Shown: positions 25,604 through 34,272, counted from the first letter of the stretch. The stretch: 64,000 bases of DNA from Pseudogemmobacter bohemicus (GCF_003290025.1 NZ_QNHG01000008.1:95847-159846), one strand, 5' to 3'. Numbers and translations: made by a program. The notes: generated by a model not told the origin, from the letters alone.

Positions 25604-26278
25604 TCAGGACAGCGAAATCAGCGCCTTACTTGGGAAATGTGGGTTCAATGGCTCCGGCACGAGAATGGTATCTCCCGCAGGCAGAAGTTGCAGCAGCCTG
25701 AAAACATCATTGCGATGTTTCCGGATATCGGTGCCTTTTGCTGTCAAATCCCCGCCATCGCGCCGTCGCGACAGATCCACGAATGCCCGTGCCTTGAAGG
25801 GGATCAAAAGCCGCTCGTCCAAGACATGCACACCATCCACGGAACGGCGCGCCGACAGCAGCGCATTGTAATAGTCGTCGTCCAGCAGAATGGCGGAAAG
25901 ACTCAGCATCTCATCCGGAACCTCGACGACTGTAAGCCCCGCTTCCTCTGGTGCCGGCAAGTGCGCAGGCGGTCGGGCGAACAGCTCGATCATCGCTGGA
26001 TAATCGACGTTGGCCGGGCGATGAAAACGATAGAACTCGCGGCGGCCATCTGCGCGCTCCCGGGCCTGATACCCGCCGGCATCCAGAAATCCCTTCAGTG
26101 CCAGCACAAACGCCGCGTCGATCACCTCGACACAGAGAACCATGTCGATGTCCTGGGTGGCGCGGAACTCAATACCGGCCTCATCGAAGATCAGGGAGCA
26201 AGCCGATCCGCCAATGACGGCATAATGTGCTTCATGACCGGCGAAGTGCTCTCTGAATCTGTTCAGTCCCGGTACCAT
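25604..26278 (-). CDS. nucleotidyltransferase, AbiEii-like toxin candidate
   Basis: 224 residues. The N-terminal nucleotidyltransferase core is YAVIGGSACSLIF with RATQDIDMVL (the GG-S...D-x-D pattern). A central LSLSAILLDDDYYNALLS and a helical C-terminus follow. It overlaps the end of the upstream gene by 16 bp and is co-directional. Minimal nucleotidyltransferases paired with a winged-helix partner occur in AbiE-type abortive infection/toxin-antitoxin modules; that role is inferred from the pairing. The close IS1380 insertion begins just downstream. Confidence 0.6.
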   Translation of the reverse strand: MVPGLNRFREHFAGHEAHYAVIGGSACSLIFDEAGIEFRATQDIDMVLCVEVIDAAFVLALKGFLDAGGYQARERADGRREFYRFHRPANVDYPAMIELFARPPAHLPAPEEAGLTVVEVPDEMLSLSAILLDDDYYNALLSARRSVDGVHVLDERLLIPFKARAFVDLSRRRDGGDLTAKGTDIRKHRNDVFRLLQLLPAGDTILVPEPLNPHFPSKALISLS

Positions 26279-27309
26279 GCGAACTCCGTCATTGCCTCTC
26301 GTGCCGCTGCGGCAACCCGCTCGTCAGCATGTTCTCTGAACTGAAGATAGAGTGAGATCCGGTCAGGTTGATGCCTAGGTACGATCTGGTCCGGATCGTA
26401 CCACCAGACATCAATGCCAAAATCCGGCTCATCGGAAATCGGGACCTGATCGCCGTAGTCCCCAGCCTGTACCCGCTTCCAGTCTTTTGGCCCTGCGGCG
26501 AAGACAGGTTTCGGTGGCGGAGACAGCTGGCTGATTTCGGCCAACGCGCTCTCACCTCCCTTGGCGAGGTCCTGCGGCAGGGTAGTGCCGTAGAAGCCTT
26601 TCGGGATCCGCCGCGCCCGATACCAATGCTGAGCCCGCACGGGGGGACGGAGGAGAGGTTCGGCCAAATGGAAAACCTCTTCCTCCGGTAATCTGAACAA
26701 GATGATTTTGCTGCGGCCACGCGAATGGATCTCGGCAAGACCATGCGCCGCAATCTCCTCAATCGCCCTCCCGCAGGTCATCGCCGAGTATCGAACCACA
26801 TCAACCAGTCGTCCAGGAGCCTGACCGTCGACATCCCCCAAAGTCAGGTGCCGCAAGAGCAAGACCTGCGCAGCAGGCGAGAGCCTGTCATCCGGTGTCT
26901 CCGACCGGCGCCGGAAATGCTCCCGAAGGTCCAACCCAACGTTTGGTAGGTAAAGCTGATTGCCGGGGACGACAAAGGGCACGCCAGCCTCGATCAGGCG
27001 CCCCCGTTGGTAGCCGGTCATGCTATCGGTCACAAAAACAGCCGGCCCGTTGAATGCCTTTGTCAGCCGCTCAATCCGCTTCGCAAGATCGCCCGGAGTC
27101 AGGTCGACAGCTTGCCCATCCATTACAAACAGCAGTTTCTCCCCCAAGAGCTCCCCACGCCACAGGCCAAACTCGCGGGTGAGATAGACCGGGACGCCCG
27201 ACGTATCAGCCCAGGGGGCAAGCCGCAGGCCAGCATGCAGCGTCGCTTCCAGATAGTCCTGCAAGCGGCGCATCAGTTTATCGTGCTTATGGTCGTCAGA
27301 AGCTAACAT
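26263..27309 (-). CDS. winged-helix partner of AbiE-like module
   Basis: About 348 residues from ATG 27309. An N-terminal unassigned domain has WADTSGVPVYLTREFGLWRG and PGNQLYLPNVGLDLREHF. A middle helical part looks like a winged-helix DNA-binding region (SPAAQVLLLRHLTLGDV, YSAMTCGRAIEEIAAHGL). A C-terminal part has WYRARRIPKGFYG. The N-terminal start is placed inside an inverted repeat (27302-27340), implying autorepression of the two-gene operon. I infer an AbiEi-like antitoxin role; the fold itself is not certain. Confidence 0.55.
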   Translation of the reverse strand: MLASDDHKHDKLMRRLQDYLEATLHAGLRLAPWADTSGVPVYLTREFGLWRGELLGEKLLFVMDGQAVDLTPGDLAKRIERLTKAFNGPAVFVTDSMTGYQRGRLIEAGVPFVVPGNQLYLPNVGLDLREHFRRRSETPDDRLSPAAQVLLLRHLTLGDVDGQAPGRLVDVVRYSAMTCGRAIEEIAAHGLAEIHSRGRSKIILFRLPEEEVFHLAEPLLRPPVRAQHWYRARRIPKGFYGTTLPQDLAKGGESALAEISQLSPPPKPVFAAGPKDWKRVQAGDYGDQVPISDEPDFGIDVWWYDPDQIVPRHQPDRISLYLQFREHADERVAAAAREAMTEFAWYRD

Positions 27310-27340
27310 CAAAAACGACACTATCAGTGCTAATGTTAGC
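27302..27340 (-). promoter_or_regulatory. operator-like inverted repeat over AbiE-like start
   Basis: A perfect 8-bp inverted repeat, GCTAACAT (27302-27309) and ATGTTAGC (27333-27340), overlaps the start codon. A related half-site GTAGTGTTAAAC follows at about 27347-27358. The layout suits repression by the winged-helix protein encoded downstream. Confidence 0.55.
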
Positions 27341-27422
27341 AATCAATAGTAGTGTTAAACTAAAGTATCACAGATCATAAACCGAATTCGACAGTCAACC
27401 TGAGAGCCGTTTAGCGGCTAGC

Positions 27423-28067
27423 CTAGTCTGCTTCCTCACCCGAAATCGGCAGATCCAGCGCGATGTCAGCCGAGGGCTTCAGCAGTCCCGCATCTTGCAG
27501 CGCTTCGAGGTCCGGCAGGTCTCGCAGGGTTTCCAAACCGAACTGCACCAGAAACCCCGGCGTGGTGACATAAGTGTAGGGCGCACCGGGTTCGGGGCTG
27601 CGCGGGCCGCGAGCTATCAGGGCCTGGCGGTGCAGCCGTGCGATCAGATCACGGCTAACCTCGCGGCCGGTCAGGCGCGAGATCGCGCCGCGCGTTACCG
27701 GTTGCATATAGGCGATGATGGTCAGAACGAGGGCTTCGTTCTGGGTCAGATCACGGGTGGTATCACACTCACCGCGCGCCGCCCGGATCGCAGCCGCATG
27801 GTCCGGCCTGGTGCGGAATTGCCAGCCTCCCGCAACGCGCGCGATCTCGTAGGGACGCCCCGCCAGTTCAGCAGCAATATCCTCGATCAGCAGATCCAGC
27901 GCACAATCCCGGCCCACCACCCGGGCGAGCACCTCCCGCCCCACCGGCTCGGAGGCGGCGAACAACACAGCCTCGACCCGTGCCATCCATTCGCGCCAGC
28001 GCAACGCCCGCGGCAGATCAGCGAGTTCGATATCCAGCGGCTCGGCAGCTTTCTGGGCCATCGTCAC
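27423..28067 (-). CDS. ScpB-family condensin regulator, plasmid type
   Basis: 214 residues from a GTG at 28067, with an internal ATG two codons later. It has ScpB winged-helix features: VEAVLFAASEPVGREVLARVV near the start and LTQNEALVLTIIAYMQPVTRGAISRLTG in the second domain. Chromosomal ScpB works with Smc-ScpA. Here there is no scpA next to it; instead it overlaps a DUF1403 gene by 4 bp, the usual arrangement on alphaproteobacterial plasmids. Its role may be plasmid-specific chromosome-like maintenance, which is inference. Confidence 0.78.
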   Translation of the reverse strand: MTMAQKAAEPLDIELADLPRALRWREWMARVEAVLFAASEPVGREVLARVVGRDCALDLLIEDIAAELAGRPYEIARVAGGWQFRTRPDHAAAIRAARGECDTTRDLTQNEALVLTIIAYMQPVTRGAISRLTGREVSRDLIARLHRQALIARGPRSPEPGAPYTYVTTPGFLVQFGLETLRDLPDLEALQDAGLLKPSADIALDLPISGEEAD

Positions 28068-28981
28068 AGCCCGTAAAGCCGAAAGGTCGCCCGCCCGGTC
28101 AATTCGCGCACCAGCCCGAGGGACGTCAGGCGATCAAACAGCCGTCGCGCGGCGCGATCACTGGCCTCGGCCCCGGCCTGAGCGGTCAGAGCATCCTCGG
28201 TCAGTAAGGCGGCAATGATGGCGGCGGTGTCTTTTCCCGATCGCCGCAGATTTGCCGCGCGCAGAGCAGTGGCGCGGCGGGTCAGATCGATGTGCAGATC
28301 AAAGGCAGCAACCGCACCCCTGCCCCAGGCACTCGCGCAGGCCGCAATCCATGCATCCCCTTCAAGCCGGAAGGCTGCCCGCGGCAAATGTGCTGCGAGC
28401 AGCGGCACCGGCCGATCCCAGCCAAGCGCCCGAGCCAAAAGCGCATCCGCCACCCAGAGGGAAAGGCCGCGCCAAGCTGGACCAAGGGCGAGCACCTCCC
28501 GCGCGGCCTCGGCCGCGAAGCGCAGCGGCGGGGTGCGCCCGACAAACCGCGCGCCGAGGTCACGCAAGACCTCCGCACCCGGCCCAGGCGGCAGATCAAA
28601 GAAGCCAGGGAAACGCACAGGCCAGTCGGCTGATCTCAGCGCCCGTGCCTCGCCCAGGGCGCGCCAGCCGATCAGCATCCGCCCGGCGGGGCCGGGATCA
28701 TCCCCGGGTTTTCGCAGCGCGAAGGCATCGCGCAGTTGCGCCTCGCCTTCCCGGTGCCCTTCCAGCCGGGAAATCGCCGCTGCGCTCGAGAGCGCGAGCC
28801 GCTTGCGCCAGAGGATGCCGACCGGGTCGTCAGACCGGGCAATCGGGTCCCACACAGCAAGGGCTGCCCCGGCGGAAAACATCGCTGTTTCAACATCATT
28901 GCGGCCCGCGCCCTGCCGGATCCAGCGCGGCAGGGCCGGTGGATTTGCGCGAGACAGGGGAGGTTTCACAGAGCGGGACAT
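28064..28981 (-). CDS. DUF1403 family protein
   Basis: 305 residues, matching DUF1403: GRNDVETAMFSAGAALAVWD near the N-terminus and RLALSSAAAISRLEGHREGE, followed by long helical segments. The function is unknown, but it regularly precedes scpB-like genes on rhizobial and Rhodobacteraceae plasmids. It overlaps scpB by 4 bp (translational coupling). Two near-identical 16-bp repeats upstream may control it. Confidence 0.78.
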   Translation of the reverse strand: MSRSVKPPLSRANPPALPRWIRQGAGRNDVETAMFSAGAALAVWDPIARSDDPVGILWRKRLALSSAAAISRLEGHREGEAQLRDAFALRKPGDDPGPAGRMLIGWRALGEARALRSADWPVRFPGFFDLPPGPGAEVLRDLGARFVGRTPPLRFAAEAAREVLALGPAWRGLSLWVADALLARALGWDRPVPLLAAHLPRAAFRLEGDAWIAACASAWGRGAVAAFDLHIDLTRRATALRAANLRRSGKDTAAIIAALLTEDALTAQAGAEASDRAARRLFDRLTSLGLVRELTGRATFRLYGL

Positions 28982-29017
28982 GGCAGGACGCTAGCAGGTC
29001 TCGGCGCTTTATGCTAG

Positions 29018-29084
29018 ATAAGGTTCCAATATCCGCCGCGCCTGTCATTCCCTTATAATGTCCAATAAGGTTGCATTATCGGAC
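29018..29084. promoter_or_regulatory. paired 16-bp repeats upstream of DUF1403-scpB
   Basis: ATAAGGTTCCAATATC (29018-29033) and ATAAGGTTGCATTATC (29065-29080) match at 14 of 16 bases, 47 bp apart. The second is also the core of an inverted repeat GTCC-N-ATAA-N7-TTAT-N-GGAC (29060-29084). They may be an operator for the DUF1403-scpB operon, or a recombination site near which the tni transposon inserted. Confidence 0.45.
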
Positions 29085-29132
29085 TAATCTGCATATTCTG
29101 CGCAGATGTTGCCTGTTGCTCGCATTTCACCG

Positions 29133-29245
29133 TGTCGGATAACCGGAATTCATGAGATTCAAGCACTTCGTCGAAGAGCATGCCTGGGTTCATGAGATTC
29201 TGGCGCGGTATTCATGAGACTGGACGCGCCGGTATTTGTGAGACT
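29133..29245. repeat. tni transposon end with iterated TniA-binding-like sites
   Basis: The repeats read TTCATGAGATTC (about 29149-29160), GTTCATGAGATTCTGGCGCGG (from about 29189; second copy), ATTCATGAGACTGGACGCGC (from about 29210) and TTTGTGAGACTGGCGCCG (from about 29235). The spacing is about 20-40 bp. The last 84 codons of the interrupted tniQ run into this array. Confidence 0.65.
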
Positions 29246-29508
29246 GGCGCCGTATCGATGGTTTCGCGACGATCTGGCGCGCGCTCTCGTCGCGCTGAGC
29301 ACGCCAGAGACGGGCAGAGATACGCCTTCTCAACACGAGAGGCCATGAACTGAGCGCAGCTTGCACCCGCCCTTCCCCGTCCGCATCACTGGCGAGCAGA
29401 ACGTCGATCGCACGCGCGACAGGATCTTCAGCTATCCGGCCTATGTGAGCTGCTGCTGGTTTCGTGGACACGAAGATAAGATCGTGACCAAGGAACTGGA
29501 GAGTGGAT

Positions 29509-29799
29509 ATGACGAGACGGAAGTTCAGCCGTGAGTTCAAGATCGAGGCCGTCAGGCTGGTGACGGATCGGGGTGTTGCTGTGGCACAGGCCGCGCGTGA
29601 CCTCGATGTGGCGGAGAGCGTGCTGCGGCGGTGGATGCGAGAGCTGACAGCCACGCCGGCGGTTGCGTTTCCCGGGAACGGGCAGATGCGGGCCGATCTG
29701 GCCGAGATTTCGGCTTTGAAGAAAGAGGTCGCCCGGCTCCGGGCGGAGCGTGACATCCTGAGGAAAGCCGCAGCTTTTTTCGCGCGCGAGGCGATATGA
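29509..29799 (+). CDS. IS3-family transposase OrfA
   Basis: 96 residues from ATG 29509 (GTG 29503 possible), with GGAGAG upstream. It has an HTH_Tnp_1 domain (RRKFSREFKIEAVRLV, VAQAARDLDVAESVLRRWM) and a C-terminal coiled coil (ISALKKEVARLRAERDILRKA). It binds the IS ends and is the N-terminal partner for the frameshift transposase. The stop overlaps the orfB start (ATGA). Confidence 0.9.
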   Translation: MTRRKFSREFKIEAVRLVTDRGVAVAQAARDLDVAESVLRRWMRELTATPAVAFPGNGQMRADLAEISALKKEVARLRAERDILRKAAAFFAREAI

Positions 29800-30656
29800 G
29801 GTTCGCCTTCATTGCCAAACACCGCCACATCTGGCCGGTCAGCTGGCTCTGCAAGGTTCTTGAGGTTTCGCGGTCCGGCTTTCATGCGTGGCTCAGCCGC
29901 CCACCCAGCACGCGCGAGATCCATGACGCGAAGCTCGTCGCAGCGATCGAGACGAGCTTCGGGGCCAGTGACCGGACCTATGGCGCACGTCGTGTCTGGC
30001 GGGATGTTCTTGAGGGCGGGCTTGCCTGTGGGCTTCACCGGATAGAACGGCTGATGCGGATCAATGCCTTACGGGCGCGACCCAGGCGTCGGGGAAAGCC
30101 CAGGGACGATGGGGAACGGTCGGTCATCGCCGACAATCTTCTCGACCGGAACTTTCAGGCAGACCGGCCGAACCAGAAGTGGCTGGCCGACTTTACCTAC
30201 ATCTGGACCGCGGAGGGCTGGCTTTACGTCGCTGTTGTTCTCGACCTCTTCTCCCGGCGCGCCGTGGGGTGGTCCATGAAAGCTGATCGGGATGCCTCAC
30301 TGGTCATGGACGCGCTGATGATGGCGGTCTGGCGACGCGGGAAGGCCGACGCGCTGCTGCATCACTCGGACCAAGGGTCGCAATACACGAGCGAGCAGTT
30401 TCAAAGGCTTCTGGCCGACAATGGGATCACCTGCTCGATGAGCCGTGCGGGTAACGTCTGGGATAATTCCGCAATGGAGAGCTTCTTCTCAACGCTGAAG
30501 ACCGAACGGACAGCCATCAAGGTCTATCGCACTCGCAATGAAGCGCGGGCCGACGTCTTCGATTACATCGAGCGCTTCTACAACCCGCGCAGAAGGCATT
30601 CGAAACTGGGCTACCTCAGCCCAATGGAGTTCGAGGCCCGCGCTATGCTAGCTTAA
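29796..30656 (+). CDS. IS3-family transposase OrfB (DDE)
   Basis: 286 residues. HTH_21 region (VSWLCKVLEVSRSGFHAWL) and rve core with D in WLADFTYI, D in HHSDQGSQY and E in NSAMESFFSTLK, ending with the FYNPRRRHSKLGYLSP motif. It belongs to a different IS3 subgroup from the element at 1343-4100 (different ends and protein). Confidence 0.92.
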   Translation: MRFAFIAKHRHIWPVSWLCKVLEVSRSGFHAWLSRPPSTREIHDAKLVAAIETSFGASDRTYGARRVWRDVLEGGLACGLHRIERLMRINALRARPRRRGKPRDDGERSVIADNLLDRNFQADRPNQKWLADFTYIWTAEGWLYVAVVLDLFSRRAVGWSMKADRDASLVMDALMMAVWRRGKADALLHHSDQGSQYTSEQFQRLLADNGITCSMSRAGNVWDNSAMESFFSTLKTERTAIKVYRTRNEARADVFDYIERFYNPRRRHSKLGYLSPMEFEARAMLA

Positions 30657-31449
30657 CCTGCTGTCCACGAAACCGGCGGCAGCTCAATGCCAACCGTCAG
30701 TGCAAAGGATTGCAACAGCGAGCCCTGAGCGAGGCTGCGCGGCCCAGACAGGACCGGTTTCGTCAGCACCGGGGCCACCCGATCGTATTCGGGAACGATC
30801 ACCGTTAGCGCCTGTCGAATGATCGGCGTCGTGAGGAATTCGTGGTAGTCCCGCCGGGTCTGCAGCGACATGCGCGGTTGCTCCCTCAGGGACAGCGGCG
30901 AGGCACGCCGGTGTCGCGCCGTCAGCAGCGCCAGCATCTCGGCCGGGCCGAAGCCCTGCTGCCCGACGCCATGCGCCCAAGCCTCGAGAACGGTCGCACC
31001 GGCCTTCGCAGTCCTCTCCAATGCGGCCATCGGCCCGGCGCCCAGTATGGCCGGAAGCGAGCCGCCGGCGGCATCCTGTAAGTCCGCGACGTGGACCGCA
31101 CAGTGAAAGACCCAAGGCAGCGCCGAAGTTCTTCGACGGATGTCCGATGGGCAAGCCGGGCAACGACGTCCATGCCCGCGTGCGATCATCATACGCGCTT
31201 CAGGCCGCAGATCCCAAAACGTCATCGCCCGCACAGCTTCAGGCGAAAGACCGGTCCGGGTCGCGATCAGAGCCCCCTGCCCTTCCGAAAGACGCCATTC
31301 CAGATCGAACACGTTGTGCCCCTGCAGGCCAAGCGCGGCGACAAATTCCGAAACCGTCATGGCGTAGAACGGGGCCATGCGCGCGGCCCAGGAGGAGAAC
31401 CGTTCATCGGCGTCAGGGGCGTAGACAACCGGCAGGCGCCCGTGCCCCG

Positions 31450-32328
31450 TCACACCGGCTCCCCCAGGACCGACTGCAATCGGTCGCCGCCCAGAATATC
31501 GCGCGAGAGGATGCGTTCCTCGCCGCTTTCGATGGCGCCGATCGCCAGCTGCGACAGGATCGAGAAAATGCCCGAGGTGATGCCGCCGGTCACCTTGATG
31601 ATCCGCGTGAGCGCCTGTCCGTCGATCTGGCTTTCGCGTCGGAGCGGCAGCGTGCGCGCGAGCGTACTCATCAGCCCGTTCAGATCCTCGCCCTCCCGCC
31701 AGGGCGGCAATGCGAAGGCCTCGAAGCGGCGCACCAGTTGATCATCGGTGCGCAGCGCGTTGCGAGCCTGCGCTGTACCGACACAGACCAGCGGGACGCG
31801 CAGCTCGTTGCCCAGAAAGCGCAGCATGTTCAAGAATCTCGCCTGTTCTCGGATCGTCCCCGCCTGCAGGCTGTGGATCTCGTCGATCACCAGCATCCTT
31901 GGGCGCAACTCGGCGAGCAGTCGCAAGGCCAGGCTTTCCAGCACGGAGAGCGTCGCCCGCGGCGGTTCCGGGGCACCAATCGCCGCCAGGAGCCGGCGGT
32001 AGAAGCGCGATTCGTCGGGCCCGGATACCATCTGTACGGCGACGACCGGCATATGCAGCCGTCCGCTCATCTCCTCGAAGCTGGCCGCGTGATCGCGGGT
32101 GAACTTCTCTATGATCATCGTCTTGCCCATGCCGCTCTCGCCGACAATGAGCAGGTTCGGCATGCGGGCACGCTCGGGAAACGACATCAGCGTTTCCAGC
32201 TTCTCCAGGGCGGCCTCGGCCCTGGGATAAGAAATCCAGCGGTCGGCGCGAATCCGAAGAATGCGGTCCTCGGCGCTGAGCGCGGCGATCTTGCCGGCTC
32301 CCGGATAGAGATGCGGGAACTCAGTCAT
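31450..32328 (-). CDS. tniB: TniB-like AAA+ ATPase
   Basis: 292 residues. Walker A is GESGMGKT with the preceding LLIV strand, Walker B is LVIDEIHSLQ, and an arginine/sensor region QLVRRFEAFALP follows, typical of TniB/TnsC-like ATPases. These couple target choice to TniA activity. It overlaps tniA by 8 bp and tniQ by 4 bp (GTGA), so the three form one operon. Confidence 0.92.
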   Translation of the reverse strand: MTEFPHLYPGAGKIAALSAEDRILRIRADRWISYPRAEAALEKLETLMSFPERARMPNLLIVGESGMGKTMIIEKFTRDHAASFEEMSGRLHMPVVAVQMVSGPDESRFYRRLLAAIGAPEPPRATLSVLESLALRLLAELRPRMLVIDEIHSLQAGTIREQARFLNMLRFLGNELRVPLVCVGTAQARNALRTDDQLVRRFEAFALPPWREGEDLNGLMSTLARTLPLRRESQIDGQALTRIIKVTGGITSGIFSILSQLAIGAIESGEERILSRDILGGDRLQSVLGEPV

Positions 32329-33967
32329 CGTCGTACCACTCCTCGACCTTGAAACCGGGGTGGCTGAGGAACGGGCTCCCCTCCCCTTCCGGCGCGCGCA
32401 GGGCATCTCGCGCGGCGGCATCCGGTGTAACATCGATCATCGACAGGGGCGCCAAATGCGCCCGCCGCGCCTGATGGCGCCGCGTGACTTTGGTCTGCCG
32501 TACGGCGGTGTCGACGAGCTCGCGCTGCGCCTCGATCGTCCTGAAAATCAGTTCCTCGTCCACAGACCGGCGCCCAGCTTCGCGCAGCGACCGCCGCGCC
32601 GCACGGTGTTCCCAGAGCGTGATCGCAGGCCGTGTCAGGTCCGCCGGTCGGGCTTCGATGATCCCCTCATCTGTCAGGACGAAGATGCGCGAGAGATCGC
32701 GCGGGTCGTATTTGAGCGTGAACTTGCGGCTCGCCCGGCCCATCAGCCAGCGCAACTCGTCCGACCAGTAGCGGATGTGGAAGAGGTGCAGGCCGTCGCG
32801 CTGCAAAACCCGCTGCTCGGAGGGCAGAAAATCGACTAGGAACTGCCTGAGATCGGCCGGCATGCGAAGCCGGACCTCGTTCACCCGCGCCTCCCAAGCC
32901 GCCGCAGGCGTGGTTTCCAGCGCACTGTGGACCCGCGCATGGTAGGAGCCGGTAATTTCGAGCGCGAGCCAGGTCTCCAGCTCATCGAGTGTCATCACCG
33001 CCTCGGCTTCGGCATCGAGATCGCCGCGCTCGAAAATGTTCGAGAAATGCGAGCCCGGCAGCAGGTGAATCGCGCCCATCATCGTTCCGATCAGCCGCTC
33101 GATATGGCCGCCATAGCGCGGCGTTCCCGGTGGTCGGTGCCGCAGATCGATCTGGTATTCGGAACAGGCCCGCTCGAAGGCACCAGCGTGAAACTCCGCG
33201 CCATTGTCCACGTAAATTGCGCTCGGGATACCCTGCGCAGACCAATCCGCGCTGATTCCGCGCGCCGTGAGCCAATGCGATTTGTCCATCACCGCATGGG
33301 TCAGACACAGCGCAACGGCCAGAAGCGAAGGAGGCTCCAGTGACAGGTGAAACCCCATAATCATGCGGGTGTTCACGTCGATTGCCACGGTCAGCGTCGG
33401 GCGACCGAGCGGGCGCCGCGTGACCGGATCGACCACCGTTACGTCGGCCTTGGTATGATCGATCTGGACGATTTCCAACGGGTGGCTCGCAGCGAGACCT
33501 CCCGGCGTGGCCAGATGGCGTCGCTCGGCCTTGTCCTTGCCTTCTCGCCGGGACATCAGCTTTGCCTGGTCGCGCCCCTCCAGCCAGCGATCCAAACGGC
33601 GGATCGAGGGCGGCGCCAGCCCTTGCGCCCGACAATCAGCGGCAACCTCGCGCCAGAACCGCGTCCTGGTGGGCTTGCGACGGGTGGCATAAAACCCCTT
33701 GAAATGGCGAGATACGATTTCTTCCACCGCCGGATCGAGGGGCTGCATGCCCGGCTTCGGCCCGCGCGTGTTACGTAGAAGTGCACTGGTCCGCCCGTCC
33801 TCGCGGAACTGCTTCACCAGACGAAAAAGCGTGGATCGGCTGACATTCAGCTGATGCATGGCCAGTTCGACAGCGCTCGGGCTCAGCCGTTCCGGCAGCT
33901 CAGCCAGCGCCCGGGCGCGAAATTCGGCCTCTTCCCAATCCTTGTCAGCAACAGGATTATCGGACAT
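32321..33967 (-). CDS. tniA: TniA transposase (Mu/TnsB-like DDE)
   Basis: 548 residues from ATG 33967. N-terminal HTH part (ELAMHQLNVSRSTLFRLVKQF) and integrase core with D in VQIDHTKAD, D in IYVDNGAEF and E in GGHIERLIGTMMG, followed by a Mu-transposase C-terminal beta-barrel. It cuts and joins the transposon ends. The reading frame extends upstream to 34141 through the terminal repeat array, but homology begins near MSDNPVADKDW. Confidence 0.92.
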   Translation of the reverse strand: MSDNPVADKDWEEAEFRARALAELPERLSPSAVELAMHQLNVSRSTLFRLVKQFREDGRTSALLRNTRGPKPGMQPLDPAVEEIVSRHFKGFYATRRKPTRTRFWREVAADCRAQGLAPPSIRRLDRWLEGRDQAKLMSRREGKDKAERRHLATPGGLAASHPLEIVQIDHTKADVTVVDPVTRRPLGRPTLTVAIDVNTRMIMGFHLSLEPPSLLAVALCLTHAVMDKSHWLTARGISADWSAQGIPSAIYVDNGAEFHAGAFERACSEYQIDLRHRPPGTPRYGGHIERLIGTMMGAIHLLPGSHFSNIFERGDLDAEAEAVMTLDELETWLALEITGSYHARVHSALETTPAAAWEARVNEVRLRMPADLRQFLVDFLPSEQRVLQRDGLHLFHIRYWSDELRWLMGRASRKFTLKYDPRDLSRIFVLTDEGIIEARPADLTRPAITLWEHRAARRSLREAGRRSVDEELIFRTIEAQRELVDTAVRQTKVTRRHQARRAHLAPLSMIDVTPDAAARDALRAPEGEGSPFLSHPGFKVEEWYDDD

Positions 33968-34019
33968 GATCTGCTCCGTGCGCGGATGTCGGGCCGTCTC
34001 ACAAACATGAATCAAATCG

Positions 34020-34120
34020 GTGCCTAATCTCATATACCCTGAATCAGTCTCAGAAATGAGACGCAGGCAAACCATTGAAAACAAATGGATCGCAGTCTCA
34101 AAAACTCCGGCAGACCGACA
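34020..34120. repeat. right end of tni transposon
   Basis: Repeated TCTCA/TGAGA motifs: CTCATATACCC (about 34029), CAGTCTCAGAAATGAGACGC (about 34045-34064) and GCAGTCTCAAAAACTCCGG (from 34092), ending with CCGACA at 34120. The outer 27 bp is the inverted partner of the left end at 29133. These are likely TniA-binding sites, and the tniA promoter is probably embedded here. Confidence 0.65.
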
Positions 34121-34272
34121 GAATTCGCGCACGGGAGACATCAGCGAAGCCCTGCAGCACAGGGAATTTCAGTGGAATTGACGGCGCAACCGAGCGGAAG
34201 AGGCCGGAAAGCACAATGATGCAACGCTGCCCGGTCTCTGCTAGACTCAGGCCAACAGACAGGATTTTCGTG

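Larger units (their letters stand above)
29446..30686 (+). mobile_element. IS3-family element inserted in tniQ
   Basis: The terminal inverted repeats begin TGAGCTGC(T/C)GC(T/C)GG, followed by TTTCGTGGACA at both ends. Direct repeats ATG (29443-29445 and 30687-30689) flank the 1241-bp element, a 3-bp target duplication. It carries overlapping orfA and orfB. Both look intact, so this copy could still be active. Confidence 0.92.
29190..31453 (-). pseudogene. tniQ: tniQ split by IS3-family insertion
   Basis: TniQ is the target-selection/accessory protein of Tn7/Tn402-like transposition. The N-terminal part (31453 to 30687) has WAARMAPFY, a zinc-binding-type CPACPSD and HCAVHVADLQ, and ends in LTVGI. 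Removing the IS (29446-30686) and one copy of the ATG duplication continues the frame as LTVGIGRIAEDPVARAID and on to a stop at 29190-29192. That gives about 339 residues in all. GTG 31453 overlaps the tniB stop. As it stands the protein would be truncated near residue 256 with a few IS-encoded residues. Confidence 0.85.
29133..34120 (-). mobile_element. Tn402/Tn5053-like TniABQ transposon
   Basis: The terminal inverted repeats align well: TGTCGG-N4-CCGGA-N-TT-N2-TGAGA-N-T at 29133 and, as the reverse complement, from 34120. Several internal TGAGA(T/C)T repeats sit at both ends as expected for TniA-binding sites. It contains tniA-tniB-tniQ but no tniR resolvase and no cargo. No matching 5-bp target duplication was found (CACCG and GAATT flank it). 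tniQ is broken by an IS3-family element. Confidence 0.8.

Noticed and set aside
30653-34120. CRISPR-associated transposon suggested by tniQ with tniA/tniB
   Set aside because: No cas genes, no repeat-spacer array and no tnsA-like gene were found; gene order and ends fit Tn402/Tn5053-type elements.
29128-34125. 5-bp target duplication of the tni transposon
   Set aside because: The flanking pentamers CACCG and GAATT differ, so no duplication can be claimed.
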